Of a stretch of DNA of 64,000 nucleotides, positions 24,601-33,984 are shown in pieces (the stretch's first letter is position 1; the number at the start of each line of letters is the position of its first letter). The position numbers were made by a program, and so were the translations under genes. Where the stretch lies: assembly GCF_030643805.1 (NCBI RefSeq), contig NZ_CP094656.1, positions 1,550,001 through 1,614,000 of the forward strand, read 5' to 3'. This DNA comes from Alkalihalobacillus sp. AL-G. GTDB taxonomy: Bacteria; Bacillota; Bacilli; Bacillales; Fictibacillaceae. The notes beneath the pieces were generated by a model. The model saw only the letters and a program-made list of their open reading frames with translations. It did not search any database and was not told the origin of the DNA.

Positions 24601-25137
24601 GACGTCGTATTAACCTATTCAGATACATGGATGGGAAAAACTGCAAAGCCTGCAGGCGTGTTATATTTCCACGTACACGATCCCGTCCATTCGTCGAAAA
24701 AACTGCTTACGCCTGAAGAAATCGAGAAGGAGCTGTTTAAGAAATTTAAAATGAAAGGGCTTGTGCTCGAGGATGAAGAAGTTGTTCAATTGATGGACGA
24801 TACGATCGATGGACATTCAAGCATCATTCCGGTCGCAACGAAAAAAGGCGGGGGCTTTCAGAAGCGTTCCTCTGTCATCAGTCATGAACAATTTGATGAG
24901 GTGAGATCTTATGTACGTTCGATGATTGGTTCGATCGGAACAGAGATTACAGATGGGAAAATCGACATATCACCATATGAAATCCGCAAACGAACACCGT
25001 GTACGTTTTGCTCATACCGCTCTGTGTGCCAATTTGATCAATCTCTTGATGAAAACAATTATCGTACGTTGATTAATATAAAAGATGAAGAAGCATTTGA
25101 GGGAATGCGTAAGAAAGAAGGTCAAGACGATGCGTGA
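21637..25137 (+). CDS. addB: ATP-dependent nuclease subunit AddB
   Basis: Inactive-helicase/nuclease subunit of the AddAB complex, which resects DNA double-strand breaks and recognises Chi for RecA loading. The product is 1166 aa, the same length as I recall for B. subtilis AddB. An N-terminal Walker A is present (GRAGSGKT, Lys14). The C-terminal RecB-type nuclease has its core in VIDYKSSQRG. Four cysteines form the iron-sulphur cluster: one in KHQSCPFSHF and three in CTFCSYRSVC. The ATG at 21637 follows AAGGGGGAAC; an in-frame ATG at 21610 is not used, because the ribosome site lies between the two. It overlaps addA by 8 bp. Confidence 0.97.
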   Translation: MSIRFKIGRAGSGKTTSCLEELRERLKKEPHGKPLIFLVPDQMTFQMEYELIKTPGLGGMIRSQVFSFSRLALKVLQEVGGLTRYHLNSTGMNMLLRKVVEKNKDDLRLFQKSTDQPGFYEQLEEMITEFKRYCLSSDDLESFAMNFFNGKEDRKLLADKLHDVHIIYQRLEELVADKYIDSEDYLRLFEERIPDSTYLNDCEIWVDGFHSYTPQELGVLAALMRKAKQMTITVTLDHPRENTPSDLDLFRMTTATQQKLQEMAQEAGVQVDSCDVLNQFPKFGDTPSIRHVENYYHERPVVPFYGESSVTLSGAVNRRAEIEGVARDIQDLVQNKGYRYKEIAILVRDASSYSDLLDTIFVDYEIPYFLDQKRSMLHHPLIECIRSSIDVILQNWRYDAVFRCVKTDLLFPFDENRSTRQFREQVDQLENFVLAHGIHGKKHWTSKKDWVYRKYRSLDQSFGSQTDEERNKQLMINDARQMIADPLARLERDLKSAKNGKQLCEALFLYLEDLRAPAKLEEWRYQAEKEGALSLAREHDQVWGAVIDLLEQMVEIAGNEPIGLELFSKMLDTGLESMRFALVPPSIDQVLIGSLDRSRLYNVKCSFVIGVNDGILPAKPKEEGIFSEDDREKLLEQGVELAPTARQSLLDEPFLIYNAMSSASDYLFVSYPLADEEGKSLVPSILMNQLKELFPEQKERLLMQEPGDGEESDDRFIVRPARTLSYLTVQLRQWQKGYPVSSIWWDVYNWFVENERWSDTAKRTVHSLFYVNKAEQLTKKTSQELYGDHLKASVSRMEKHQSCPFSHFASYGLKLEERPLFRLEAPDIGQLFHAALKEVADYLKQRNIDWQELSAKDCYRIAGEMVERLAPMLQSQILLSSNRYNYIKRKLKNVVGRAAYVLSEQAKASGFSPVGLELGFGMGDQLPPLKYTLPNGSTMEVIGRIDRVDAAESSDGLVLRVIDYKSSQRGLNLAEVYYGIALQMLTYLDVVLTYSDTWMGKTAKPAGVLYFHVHDPVHSSKKLLTPEEIEKELFKKFKMKGLVLEDEEVVQLMDDTIDGHSSIIPVATKKGGGFQKRSSVISHEQFDEVRSYVRSMIGSIGTEITDGKIDISPYEIRKRTPCTFCSYRSVCQFDQSLDENNYRTLINIKDEEAFEGMRKKEGQDDA

Positions 25138-28100
25138 AGTAATTTCAAAACCAGAAAATGCACAGTGGACAGATGAACAGTGGCAAGCAGTCACAGCAAG
25201 GGGTGAGGATATCCTGGTCGCTGCTGCGGCTGGATCCGGAAAAACCGCTGTTCTTGTAGAACGAATTGTACGTAGGATTACTGAAAAAGATGGAATTGAT
25301 GTCGATCGATTATTAATCGCGACCTTTACAAATGCGGCTGCAGCTGAAATGAGGAAGCGGATCGGACTTGCTCTAGAGAAGGCATTAACGGAAAAGCCAG
25401 GTTCCCTCCATCTTAGAAGGCAGCTGACGTTGTTGAATAGAGCGACCATCTCCACCTTGCACTCATTTTGCATTGAAGTGCTGAGAAAGTATTATTTTAA
25501 AATCGAGCTTGACCCTAACTTCAGGGTTGCTGAAGAAACAGAAGCAGAATTGATCCGTCAGGAAGTTCTCGAAGAGCTTGTTGAACAAGAGTACGGGATA
25601 GAAGACAATGAGGCATTTTTTGAATTGGTTGATCGATTCAGTAATGACCGAGGTGACGATGAAATCTTAAGGATGGTCATCCAGTTGTTCAAATTTTCAA
25701 GAAGCCATCCATGGCCAGATCAATGGCTCTATCAAATGGCTGAAAAATATGAGCAAAGCTTTACAGTCCAATCCATCGATGAACTTACATGGACACGAGA
25801 TCTGATCGTTGATGTTCAGCTTCAATTGAATGGAATGACTGAACTGTTGGAACAAGCCAAAAAGTGGGCACTGCTACCCAACGGGCCTGGCCCCTATTAT
25901 GATAATCTGCTTGAAGATGAACAAGCTCTTCATTCATTGACAGAAGCAAGTCATAAGTCGTGGACAAGCCTTTATGAACAATTCCAATTGATATCATTCG
26001 GACGGTTGAAGGCGTGTAAAGGGGACGAATACGATGAAGATTTGAAAGAGAAGGTAAAGGTGATCCGAGACAAAGTTAAAAAACAGGTAACTGGACTTCA
26101 AGAGGAATTGTTCAGTCGTTCACCGGAATCCTATATTGAGCATTTACAGGAACTCGCACCAGTTATGAAAACACTGGTAGGGCTCGTTCAGAAGTTTGCC
26201 TATCAATTTCAAGCTGCAAAAAAAGAAAAAGGCTTAGTCGACTTTTCAGACCTTGAACATTATTGTCTTGAAGTGCTGACAGGGGAATCGTCATCTCTTG
26301 AAAGCCTAGTTCCATCCGAAGCAGCACACGAATACCGTCAGAAGTTCATCGAAGTACTTGTCGATGAATACCAGGATACGAATTTAGTTCAGGAATCGAT
26401 TGTACAGCTAGTGACTAAAGAACCTGAAGAGGGGTCAAATCTGTTCATGGTTGGGGATGTGAAGCAAAGTATTTATCGCTTCCGTCTAGCTGAGCCAACG
26501 TTATTCTTGGAAAAATATAAGCGATTTTACGGATCGGATCCTGGAGAGGGCTTGAGGATCGACCTCGCACGGAACTTCAGAAGTCGCCGAGAGGTATTAG
26601 ACAGCACTAATTTCCTCTTTAAGCAGATCATGGATGAAACAGTTGGGGAAATTGAATACGATGAGCCCGCAAAATTGAGGCTCGGTGCAGATTACCCTGA
26701 CAACAATAAGACAGCAACAGAGCTCGTTCTTGTCGATCGGAATACGGATGATGAGGCTATAGAAGATGGTGAGGACATTGAAAGCCTTGAAGCGATTCAG
26801 TTGGAAGCAAGGTATATGGCGAGTCGAATCAAGGATTTAATCGGCCAAAACGACAAACAAGAGCCCTTCCAAATTTATGATACAAAGCTTAAGCAATATC
26901 GTTCGATTCAATATCGCGATATCGTCATTCTTTTGCGTTCGACCTCAACATCGGCACCGACATTGTTGGAGGAATTTAAGAAGCAAGGAATTCCAGCCTA
27001 CGCAGACCTTTCCACTGGTTATTTTGAAGCGGTGGAAGTGTCAGTGATGATTTCACTATTACAAGTCATCGATAATCCTCACCAGGACATTCCGTTAGCT
27101 TCTGTCCTGCGTTCACCGATGATTGCGCTATCTGGGGAAGAGCTTGCCGAGGTACGAATCGCCAATAAAAAAGGATCGTATTATGATTCGTTGAATTCGT
27201 TTTTGAAAACTGGAAAGCAGACGAGTCCGACCTACCAGAACATCGATCGATTTTGTCGTGATTTACAACGATGGAGAACAAGAGCGAGACAAGGTGACCT
27301 TTCAGACCTAATCTGGCAAATTTACCGTGAAACCGGTTATTATGACTACGTCGGAGGTATGCCAGGTGGACAACAGCGGCAGGCCAACCTCCGCGCGCTT
27401 TATGACCGGGCAAGACAATATGAAAATACTTCGTTCCGCGGGTTATTCCGTTTTCTCCGTTTTATCGAACGTATGAAGGATCAGGGGAAGGATCTCGGAA
27501 CAGCGAGAGCACTTGGTGAACAGGAAGATGTCGTAAGGATCATGACGATCCACAAAAGCAAAGGACTTGAATTTCCTATCGTTATGGTCGCAAATTTGAA
27601 CAAACAGTTCAATGAAATGGATCTTCGAGGCTCATTTTTATTGCATAAAGAAATTGGTTTCGGTGCGAAATATTTGAATCCAAAACTACGGATCAGCTAT
27701 CCAACACTTCCGCAACTATCGATTCAAAAACGATTAAGGATGGAAATGGTTGCTGAAGAAATGCGAATTCTTTACGTTGCGCTTACCCGTGCGAAAGAGA
27801 AGCTGTATTTAATCGGTGCAGTGAAGGATTTAGAAAAGCAGTTACAGCAATGGGAGTATATGGTTTCTCGTGCCGGATGGCTATTACCCGACTATGAACG
27901 AGCCTCAGCAAAATCGTATCTTGATTGGATTGGTCCATCTGTCATCCGCCACCCGATGATGACGCAGTTAAGGGAAGCGGTTGGAGCAGGGGAAGTGCTC
28001 GATCCCGAACTGAACGCAGCAACAGATAACTGGAAGGTATCGTTACTTTCCGCGCGAGAACTCGTTGAAATCGAGGACAAAGATCAAATCGATCAGCAGG

Positions 28101-28876
28101 AGCGACTTAAGCAAATCAAGGAATGGACAACTGTTGAGACGGAAACGACTGATGATGTTGTAGAAGCTTTATCGTGGGAATACTCGTACCAAGCTTCTCG
28201 AGAACATATGTCGAAACAATCGGTTACGGAGTTGAAGCGAAACCAGGATACGAGAGATGAATACGGTGATACATCCTTCGTCCGCCAATTTCGGAATCCA
28301 ATTGGGGATCGACCGGGCTTTTTACAGGAAAAATCAATGACCGCTCCAGAACGCGGAACAGCTACGCACCTCGTTATGCAGCATTTAACCGATACGAAAA
28401 CCATTACAGAGGAGTCGGTTAAAGAAAAGCTCGCATGGATGCTTCATTCTGAGCTGATTACAGAAGAGCAGTCTGAAGTGATTGATATCGAATCCATTGT
28501 AAAGTTTTATGAAACGGAAATCGGTAGCAGACTGCAGCAGGCACCCCAAGTTCATCGCGAAGTTCCATTCACCATGGCATTGCCTGCTGATGAAGCGTAT
28601 TCGGATTGGAAAGGACCTCGAGGAGAGCACGTTTTAGTACAAGGTGTAATGGATTGTGTAATTGAGGAAGAGGATGGGTTTGTGTTGCTCGATTATAAGA
28701 CCGATTCAATAACAAATCGTTTTGAGAGCTATGAAAAAGCAAAACCAACCTTAGAAAATAGATATACACTTCAGCTGAACCTGTATGCTCGTGCGATAGA
28801 ACAAATATGGAAAAAGCCATGTAAAGAAAAATATTTATACTTTTTTGATGGTGGACATGTCTTGAAGTTGGACTAA
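25130..28876 (+). CDS. addA: ATP-dependent helicase/nuclease subunit AddA
   Basis: UvrD-type 3'-5' helicase with a C-terminal nuclease, partner of AddB. The product is 1248 aa, near the family's usual 1230-1250. Walker A AAAGSGKTAV contains Lys38. The DExx motif is in VLVDEYQDTN, with further helicase motifs in GDVKQSIYRFR and IHKSKGLEFP. The nuclease core is in VLLDYKTDSI, followed by QLNLYARA. The ATG at 25130 overlaps the addB end and has AAGAAGG upstream; a longer frame from 25085 would read far into addB. It is followed by sbcD after 15 bp. Confidence 0.97.
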   Translation: MREVISKPENAQWTDEQWQAVTARGEDILVAAAAGSGKTAVLVERIVRRITEKDGIDVDRLLIATFTNAAAAEMRKRIGLALEKALTEKPGSLHLRRQLTLLNRATISTLHSFCIEVLRKYYFKIELDPNFRVAEETEAELIRQEVLEELVEQEYGIEDNEAFFELVDRFSNDRGDDEILRMVIQLFKFSRSHPWPDQWLYQMAEKYEQSFTVQSIDELTWTRDLIVDVQLQLNGMTELLEQAKKWALLPNGPGPYYDNLLEDEQALHSLTEASHKSWTSLYEQFQLISFGRLKACKGDEYDEDLKEKVKVIRDKVKKQVTGLQEELFSRSPESYIEHLQELAPVMKTLVGLVQKFAYQFQAAKKEKGLVDFSDLEHYCLEVLTGESSSLESLVPSEAAHEYRQKFIEVLVDEYQDTNLVQESIVQLVTKEPEEGSNLFMVGDVKQSIYRFRLAEPTLFLEKYKRFYGSDPGEGLRIDLARNFRSRREVLDSTNFLFKQIMDETVGEIEYDEPAKLRLGADYPDNNKTATELVLVDRNTDDEAIEDGEDIESLEAIQLEARYMASRIKDLIGQNDKQEPFQIYDTKLKQYRSIQYRDIVILLRSTSTSAPTLLEEFKKQGIPAYADLSTGYFEAVEVSVMISLLQVIDNPHQDIPLASVLRSPMIALSGEELAEVRIANKKGSYYDSLNSFLKTGKQTSPTYQNIDRFCRDLQRWRTRARQGDLSDLIWQIYRETGYYDYVGGMPGGQQRQANLRALYDRARQYENTSFRGLFRFLRFIERMKDQGKDLGTARALGEQEDVVRIMTIHKSKGLEFPIVMVANLNKQFNEMDLRGSFLLHKEIGFGAKYLNPKLRISYPTLPQLSIQKRLRMEMVAEEMRILYVALTRAKEKLYLIGAVKDLEKQLQQWEYMVSRAGWLLPDYERASAKSYLDWIGPSVIRHPMMTQLREAVGAGEVLDPELNAATDNWKVSLLSARELVEIEDKDQIDQQERLKQIKEWTTVETETTDDVVEALSWEYSYQASREHMSKQSVTELKRNQDTRDEYGDTSFVRQFRNPIGDRPGFLQEKSMTAPERGTATHLVMQHLTDTKTITEESVKEKLAWMLHSELITEEQSEVIDIESIVKFYETEIGSRLQQAPQVHREVPFTMALPADEAYSDWKGPRGEHVLVQGVMDCVIEEEDGFVLLDYKTDSITNRFESYEKAKPTLENRYTLQLNLYARAIEQIWKKPCKEKYLYFFDGGHVLKLD

Positions 28877-28891
28877 TGAAGGAGGAATTTT

Positions 28892-30067
28892 ATGAGGGTA
28901 CTGCATACAGCGGATTGGCACTTAGGTCGAACGCTTGAAGGACGAAGCAGGATTGAAGAACAGGCTCAATTTTTGTCTGAGTTGAATGAGATTGTAAAGG
29001 AAGAGGATATTGATGTCATATTGATGGCAGGGGACGTATTTGACACTGTGAACCCTCCCGCAGCAGCAGAGCAGCTTTTTTATGAAAATATGGCTCAACT
29101 AACAGCAGATCGGAACTGTAAAATCGTTTTGATCTCGGGAAACCACGATAATCCAGACCGTTTATCGGCATCTGCACCAATTGCGGGATTACATGGAATT
29201 ACGATTATAGGGTACCCCAAACTCGAACCGATTGAGCTTCAGGTGGACTCCTGTAACCAGACTTTGAAAATTGCGGCACTACCATATCCTTCTGAAGCAA
29301 GGCTTAATGAAGTTCTGACTGAATCCGTAGAAGAAGAAGCGTTGCAAAGTGCATATGACCAACGAATTGAAGCGATCTTCCAACAGATTTGCAAAGGGTT
29401 TGACGAAACGTCTGTAAACCTTGGCATGAGTCATATATATGTTGCGGGCGGAAGAGAAAGCGATTCGGAACGACCGATTCAAGTTGGTGGTGCTTACACT
29501 GTTTCAGCGAACGCACTCCCTTCACAGGTACAATATACTGCACTCGGACATCTTCATAGACCTCAAACAATCCAGAGAGCAAACAGTATAGCACGGTATT
29601 CAGGTTCACCATTATCCTATAGTTTCTCTGAAGCGGGTCAAGCGAAGTCGGTAACAATCCTTGATGTTATACCAGGGGAACAGCCTAAGATCAATGAGGT
29701 CCCTCTTTCTTCTGGAAAACCTCTCGTACGATGGAAGGCAGAAGAAGGATTGGCACAAATTCATCGATGGCTTGAAGAGAAAAAGGATACCAATGCATGG
29801 ATAGACCTGGAAATTCACTTAAAGGATGCACTTAGTATGGAGGAGATTCAAAGGCTTAGAAATGCACACCCTGGTTTTATTCACATCCGTCCGGTTTTTG
29901 AAGAAATCCAAGCTTCCAACACCAACCAGCGAGTATCAGAGCTTCCGATCGATCAGTTGTTCACCCGTTTTTATGAACGGCAAACGAACGGTGGAACGCC
30001 TGATGATAATACCATTAAACTATTTTTAGAGCTCATCCAGCACGATGAAGGGAGTGCTGTTAAGTGA
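28892..30067 (+). CDS. sbcD: Exonuclease subunit SbcD (Mre11-like)
   Basis: Manganese-dependent phosphoesterase nuclease that works with SbcC on hairpins and protein-capped DNA ends. The product is 391 aa. Metal-binding motifs are HTADWHLG at the N-terminus, AGDVFDTV, SGNHDNPDR, an HIYVAGG region and GHLHRPQ. The C-terminal capping domain lies at about 280-391. The ATG at 28892 follows GAAGGAGGAA. It ends in a GTGA overlap with sbcC, so the two are translationally coupled. Confidence 0.96.
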   Translation: MRVLHTADWHLGRTLEGRSRIEEQAQFLSELNEIVKEEDIDVILMAGDVFDTVNPPAAAEQLFYENMAQLTADRNCKIVLISGNHDNPDRLSASAPIAGLHGITIIGYPKLEPIELQVDSCNQTLKIAALPYPSEARLNEVLTESVEEEALQSAYDQRIEAIFQQICKGFDETSVNLGMSHIYVAGGRESDSERPIQVGGAYTVSANALPSQVQYTALGHLHRPQTIQRANSIARYSGSPLSYSFSEAGQAKSVTILDVIPGEQPKINEVPLSSGKPLVRWKAEEGLAQIHRWLEEKKDTNAWIDLEIHLKDALSMEEIQRLRNAHPGFIHIRPVFEEIQASNTNQRVSELPIDQLFTRFYERQTNGGTPDDNTIKLFLELIQHDEGSAVK

Positions 30068-33000
30068 GGCCGATTCATTTGACTGTATCAGGCTTACATA
30101 GTTTCCGAGAAAAGCAGGAAATTGATTTCAGTTCCCTTTGTGAGGGAGGGGTGTTCGGCATTTTTGGTCCGACTGGTAGTGGGAAGTCTTCTCTCCTCGA
30201 TGCAGTTACCCTCGCACTTTACGGGAAGGTAGAACGTGCAACCAACAATATTCAAGGAATAATGAATCATGCTGAAAAACAGCTGCATGTAGCTTTTACA
30301 TTTGAACTTGGTGACCGTTCAATAGGACAGCGTTATCGTGTAGAGCGATCCTATCGAAGAACAAAGGATGACTCGGTAAGGACAAGCTCATGTCGTTTCA
30401 TTGAAATTGAACGCGAAGAAGCCTTTGTACTTGCAGATAAAGAACGTGATGTAACCAATCAGGTTGAGACAGTACTCGGGTTGACACTCACTGATTTTAC
30501 AAGGGCGGTTGTCCTTCCGCAGGGGAAATTTGCAGAATTTCTTTCGTTGAAAGGTGCCGATCGAAGGCAAATGCTGCAACGGCTCTTTCATCTTGAAAAA
30601 TACGGCGACAGGTTGAATAGTCGACTTAAGCATCTGGTAGATGAAACGAGAACAGAGCTTGAGAAAATTCTTGCCGAGCAACAAGGACTAGGAAATGCCT
30701 CGAAGGAAGCGTTACAAGAAGCCGAGTTACAGCTTCAAAATGCAATTGAAGTTGTCAAACAAAAGGACGTAGGATTAAAAAATGTAACAAAACAATTTGA
30801 GGAATACCGACAAATATGGATATGGCAGGAAGAATTGCTCAAGGTCGAACAAAAGCTGAAGGAGTATGAAGCGAACCTTCCGCAAATCGAGGATCTTCAC
30901 AAGCGTTTAAAAAAGGCTAGTGAAGCGGATTCACTGCTTGTATATGTCGATGAGTTAGATGGAGCGGCCAAGGAAAAAGCCTACTGGACTGAACGGAAAG
31001 AGAGACTTGTACAAAGTGTTAATCAGTCTAGAAACATTGTTCAGAAAACTAAGGAAGAACTTTCAACAGTTGTAGAAAAGCGCTCAATAGAAGAGCCTGT
31101 GCTATATAAACGTCTACAGGACTATGAGCAAGCTCAGAAGCTAGAGGTTGAACGAGATGAAAAGAGAGTACTCTTTCAAACCGAAAAAGGGAAATTGGTG
31201 CTCGATGAACGAAAGTTAAGTGAACAAGAGGGCGAATTGAATTCTCTTAAAACGAAAAAGCAGCTCGCTATCGAAAAGCAAGGGTCCATCAAAAAGGCCC
31301 TTGAACAAAAAACAATCAGTTTTGAGGATCGGAACCGTTTAAGAGAAGCATTATCCTTAAAAAAAGATATCCTTCTACACCAGAAAACAAGAGATGAACT
31401 GTTGAAGGAAAAACAGGAGAACGAGGAAAACAAGCAGCTGGCCGTTACGCAAGAGCAGATATTGGTTTCAAAACAGAGTAAGTATGTTCGACAGGTCCAT
31501 CGTCTCCTCGGACAAACAGAAGGTATCTATAACCGGATATGCGAGCATGAGCGGGTTATTGAGCAATCGAAGGATCTGATCTCTCATTCTATTAAGGAGG
31601 CAGCTTCAAAACAAAAGGAAGCAGAAATCCATGAGCTTGCAAAACAAATTGCGAATCAATTGACAGATGGTCAGCCTTGTCCAGTTTGCGGTTCAATCGA
31701 GCATCCGAACCCTGTAATATTCGATATGTCAGGGAATGATTTTAATAAACAGCGTTCCGAGCTGGAGGAAATGCTTTCAAATATTCGAGCTGAAGAGGCT
31801 TCTATCGGTGATAATAAACGAGACCTTCAGCACATGTTCGGTACATTAAAGGACTACGTGGATTCGAACAAAAAGAACACTGAAGAAACGGCTGCTACTC
31901 TTTATGATCCGATTAGCGAGACAGTAAGTTCTACAAATGAACTCCTTGAATATTTACACCTTTTGCAGACCGAAACAAAGGGATTTTATCAGGATGTAAT
32001 CGAGCTGATCGAGGAGCGGGACGATGCAATTTCGGGGCTCAATAAGTTAGATAAACAACGCATCGAATTGAGGTCAAAGCTTGATACGCTAAATGATGAC
32101 ATGAAGAAAATCAATAAGAAGTTGACGGAGTGTGAAGAACAGCTTCAAGCGTTGGACACTTCGTGGTCATCTCATTTCAGCACATACACATTTGATACGC
32201 TTGAAAAGAAACAAGAGGAAATGGACAAGCTTGACCAAGAAGCAGCTGAGTTAACACAACGTTATGATACAAGTGTCGGCTATATTGATAAGGTTGATAA
32301 AGCAATAGACAAAGCGGCAGGAGAGTATCAAAATCTTCAATTGAGCGTAACGAAATTATCGTCGACCGTTGCTGAGCTTAACGATCGTTGTCAAGAAACC
32401 AAAAGAAAGATACAAGAAATTTGTGGAAATCAACCTGCAAGTGAGTTACTTCAAATGGTTAAATTGGAACTTTTGAAACTAAAAGAGAATGAAGCAGCGG
32501 CCCGTAAACATTGGGACGAAGAAAATGAGAACTTTCAAAACCTAGAAAAAGAACTTGAGGGTGCGAAACAGTCGGCGAATCAAGCTGATAAACGTGTAAA
32601 TGCGGCAGTTTCAAAGTGGGAAGAAAAGCGAAATCAATCAATCTTTAATGAGAAATACGAGGTAAAAGAAGCATTAGTTCAATCTGAGACCCAAAACCAA
32701 TGGGAAAAAGAAATTAAGTCCTTTTCCTCTGCTTATCAAAACATTCAGCATGATCAGAAAAAGCTGAGTGAACGGTTACAAAATAAAACAATTACTCAAG
32801 AAGAATGGTCGAATGTTACTGTTGGCCTTGAAAAGGCAAAGAATGAAAAGGATGTAGCACTAAGCGAGAAGGCGGGACTTGTAGTAACCGTCAATGACTT
32901 GAAAACGCGGACTGAAAAATTCGAAGCGCTCGAACAAAAAAGAGTTGAAACCGAAGAATTGTCTGAACGGCTCGGCAAACTACAGGCCGTTTTTAGAGGA

Positions 33001-33471
33001 AATGGATTTGTCGAATTCATTGCTGAGGAACAATTGATTCAGGTTGCTACAATTGCATCCGAACGTTTAGGTGAACTGACGAAGCACCGGTATGCATTAG
33101 AGGTGGATTCTTCAGGCGGATTCATCATAAGGGATGATGCAAACGGTGGGATCAGAAGACCGGTCTCCTCTTTATCCGGTGGTGAAACGTTCCTCACCTC
33201 ACTTGCACTCGCCTTATCTTTATCCGCACAGATCCAGCTTCAAGGCCAGCATCCGTTAGAATTCTTCTTCCTTGATGAGGGATTCGGAACATTGGATCCG
33301 GAGTTGTTGGATACAGTTGTTACCGCACTCGAACGATTGCAAATGGAACAGCTATCGGTCGGCGTCATTTCACACGTTCCTGAATTACGGGCACGGTTAC
33401 CTAAAAAGCTGATTGTCAATCCAGCTCAGCCAAGTGGAAAAGGAAGTACGGTATCAATCGAAACACTCTAA
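30064..33471 (+). CDS. sbcC: Exonuclease subunit SbcC (Rad50-like)
   Basis: SMC-like ATPase, 1135 aa. The N-terminal ATPase half carries Walker A GPTGSGKSS and a Q-loop region (VVLPQGKFAEFL). Two long coiled-coil arms cover about 190-960. The zinc hook CPVC at Cys539/Cys542 lies in the middle. The C-terminal half holds the signature SLSGGETFL and Walker B FFFLDEGFGTLD. It forms the SbcCD complex with the preceding gene. GTG start at 30064 overlapping the sbcD stop, with GAAGGGAG upstream. It is the last gene of the run, followed by a terminator. Confidence 0.96.
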   Translation: MRPIHLTVSGLHSFREKQEIDFSSLCEGGVFGIFGPTGSGKSSLLDAVTLALYGKVERATNNIQGIMNHAEKQLHVAFTFELGDRSIGQRYRVERSYRRTKDDSVRTSSCRFIEIEREEAFVLADKERDVTNQVETVLGLTLTDFTRAVVLPQGKFAEFLSLKGADRRQMLQRLFHLEKYGDRLNSRLKHLVDETRTELEKILAEQQGLGNASKEALQEAELQLQNAIEVVKQKDVGLKNVTKQFEEYRQIWIWQEELLKVEQKLKEYEANLPQIEDLHKRLKKASEADSLLVYVDELDGAAKEKAYWTERKERLVQSVNQSRNIVQKTKEELSTVVEKRSIEEPVLYKRLQDYEQAQKLEVERDEKRVLFQTEKGKLVLDERKLSEQEGELNSLKTKKQLAIEKQGSIKKALEQKTISFEDRNRLREALSLKKDILLHQKTRDELLKEKQENEENKQLAVTQEQILVSKQSKYVRQVHRLLGQTEGIYNRICEHERVIEQSKDLISHSIKEAASKQKEAEIHELAKQIANQLTDGQPCPVCGSIEHPNPVIFDMSGNDFNKQRSELEEMLSNIRAEEASIGDNKRDLQHMFGTLKDYVDSNKKNTEETAATLYDPISETVSSTNELLEYLHLLQTETKGFYQDVIELIEERDDAISGLNKLDKQRIELRSKLDTLNDDMKKINKKLTECEEQLQALDTSWSSHFSTYTFDTLEKKQEEMDKLDQEAAELTQRYDTSVGYIDKVDKAIDKAAGEYQNLQLSVTKLSSTVAELNDRCQETKRKIQEICGNQPASELLQMVKLELLKLKENEAAARKHWDEENENFQNLEKELEGAKQSANQADKRVNAAVSKWEEKRNQSIFNEKYEVKEALVQSETQNQWEKEIKSFSSAYQNIQHDQKKLSERLQNKTITQEEWSNVTVGLEKAKNEKDVALSEKAGLVVTVNDLKTRTEKFEALEQKRVETEELSERLGKLQAVFRGNGFVEFIAEEQLIQVATIASERLGELTKHRYALEVDSSGGFIIRDDANGGIRRPVSSLSGGETFLTSLALALSLSAQIQLQGQHPLEFFFLDEGFGTLDPELLDTVVTALERLQMEQLSVGVISHVPELRARLPKKLIVNPAQPSGKGSTVSIETL

Positions 33472-33489
33472 AAATACATGTATTCATGA

Positions 33490-33530
33490 AACCTGGTATT
33501 GTTCGATCTATTGGATATACCAGGTTTTTT
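33490..33530 (+). terminator. Intrinsic terminator of the addAB-sbcCD run
   Basis: ACCTGGTAT...ATATACCAGGT hairpin followed by TTTTTT. Confidence 0.8.
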
Positions 33531-33720
33531 CGATTATTGTCTCCGTATATGAATGATGCATCACGATTAGTAGTTCCATTTAGCTAAATATATCGATTTT
33601 GATCAAAGTAACAAGGAATTCAGTAAGATTTATCGAAAAATAGCTAGTACACATATGTTTAACTGTGAGTTTAGAAAGTAGATGAATCAAAAACACAATT
33701 AGGAAGTTCGATAAAGAAAA

Positions 33721-33765
33721 CTTGGCTAGCGCCAAGCCTTAGCGTAGGCGATCGCCTAAGTTGCG
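33721..33765. repeat. Imperfect palindromic elements, likely repetitive
   Basis: Contains CTTGGCtaGCGCCAAG and TAGGCGATCGCCTA (perfect 14-bp palindrome), followed by GAAAGT...ACTTTC. GC-rich palindromes in an AT-rich gap look like a dispersed repeat, but no second copy is in the window. Confidence 0.5.
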
Positions 33766-33794
33766 CTTATACTATAGAAAGTGTTTTTATACTT

Positions 33795-33905
33795 TCTTAA
33801 CGTGCTAAAAACTTCATCCTGCGGTTACTCGGCGTGAATTCGCAAAGAAGCGATACAATGTAGTCCTGTGAAAACGTCGAACTGACTCACATCGTGTACA
33901 GCCCA
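33795..33905 (-). repeat. MITE-like dispersed repeat, copy D (partial)
   Basis: Read on the minus strand it carries TTGGGCT, ACACGATGTGAGTCAGTTCG, ACGTTTTCACAGGAC and CGCCGAGTAACCGCAGG, in the same order as copies B and C. The terminal GTTCAAAAAG ends are not seen, so it is a decayed or truncated copy. It lies in the 510-bp gap between sbcC and the yknW-like gene. Confidence 0.75.
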
Positions 33906-33984
33906 ATGGTAAAATATGATATTTCAGTAGATTTCTGATACGATAAAGAGTGTCATCATGTAGAGCATAAAGGGGGTAAACAGA

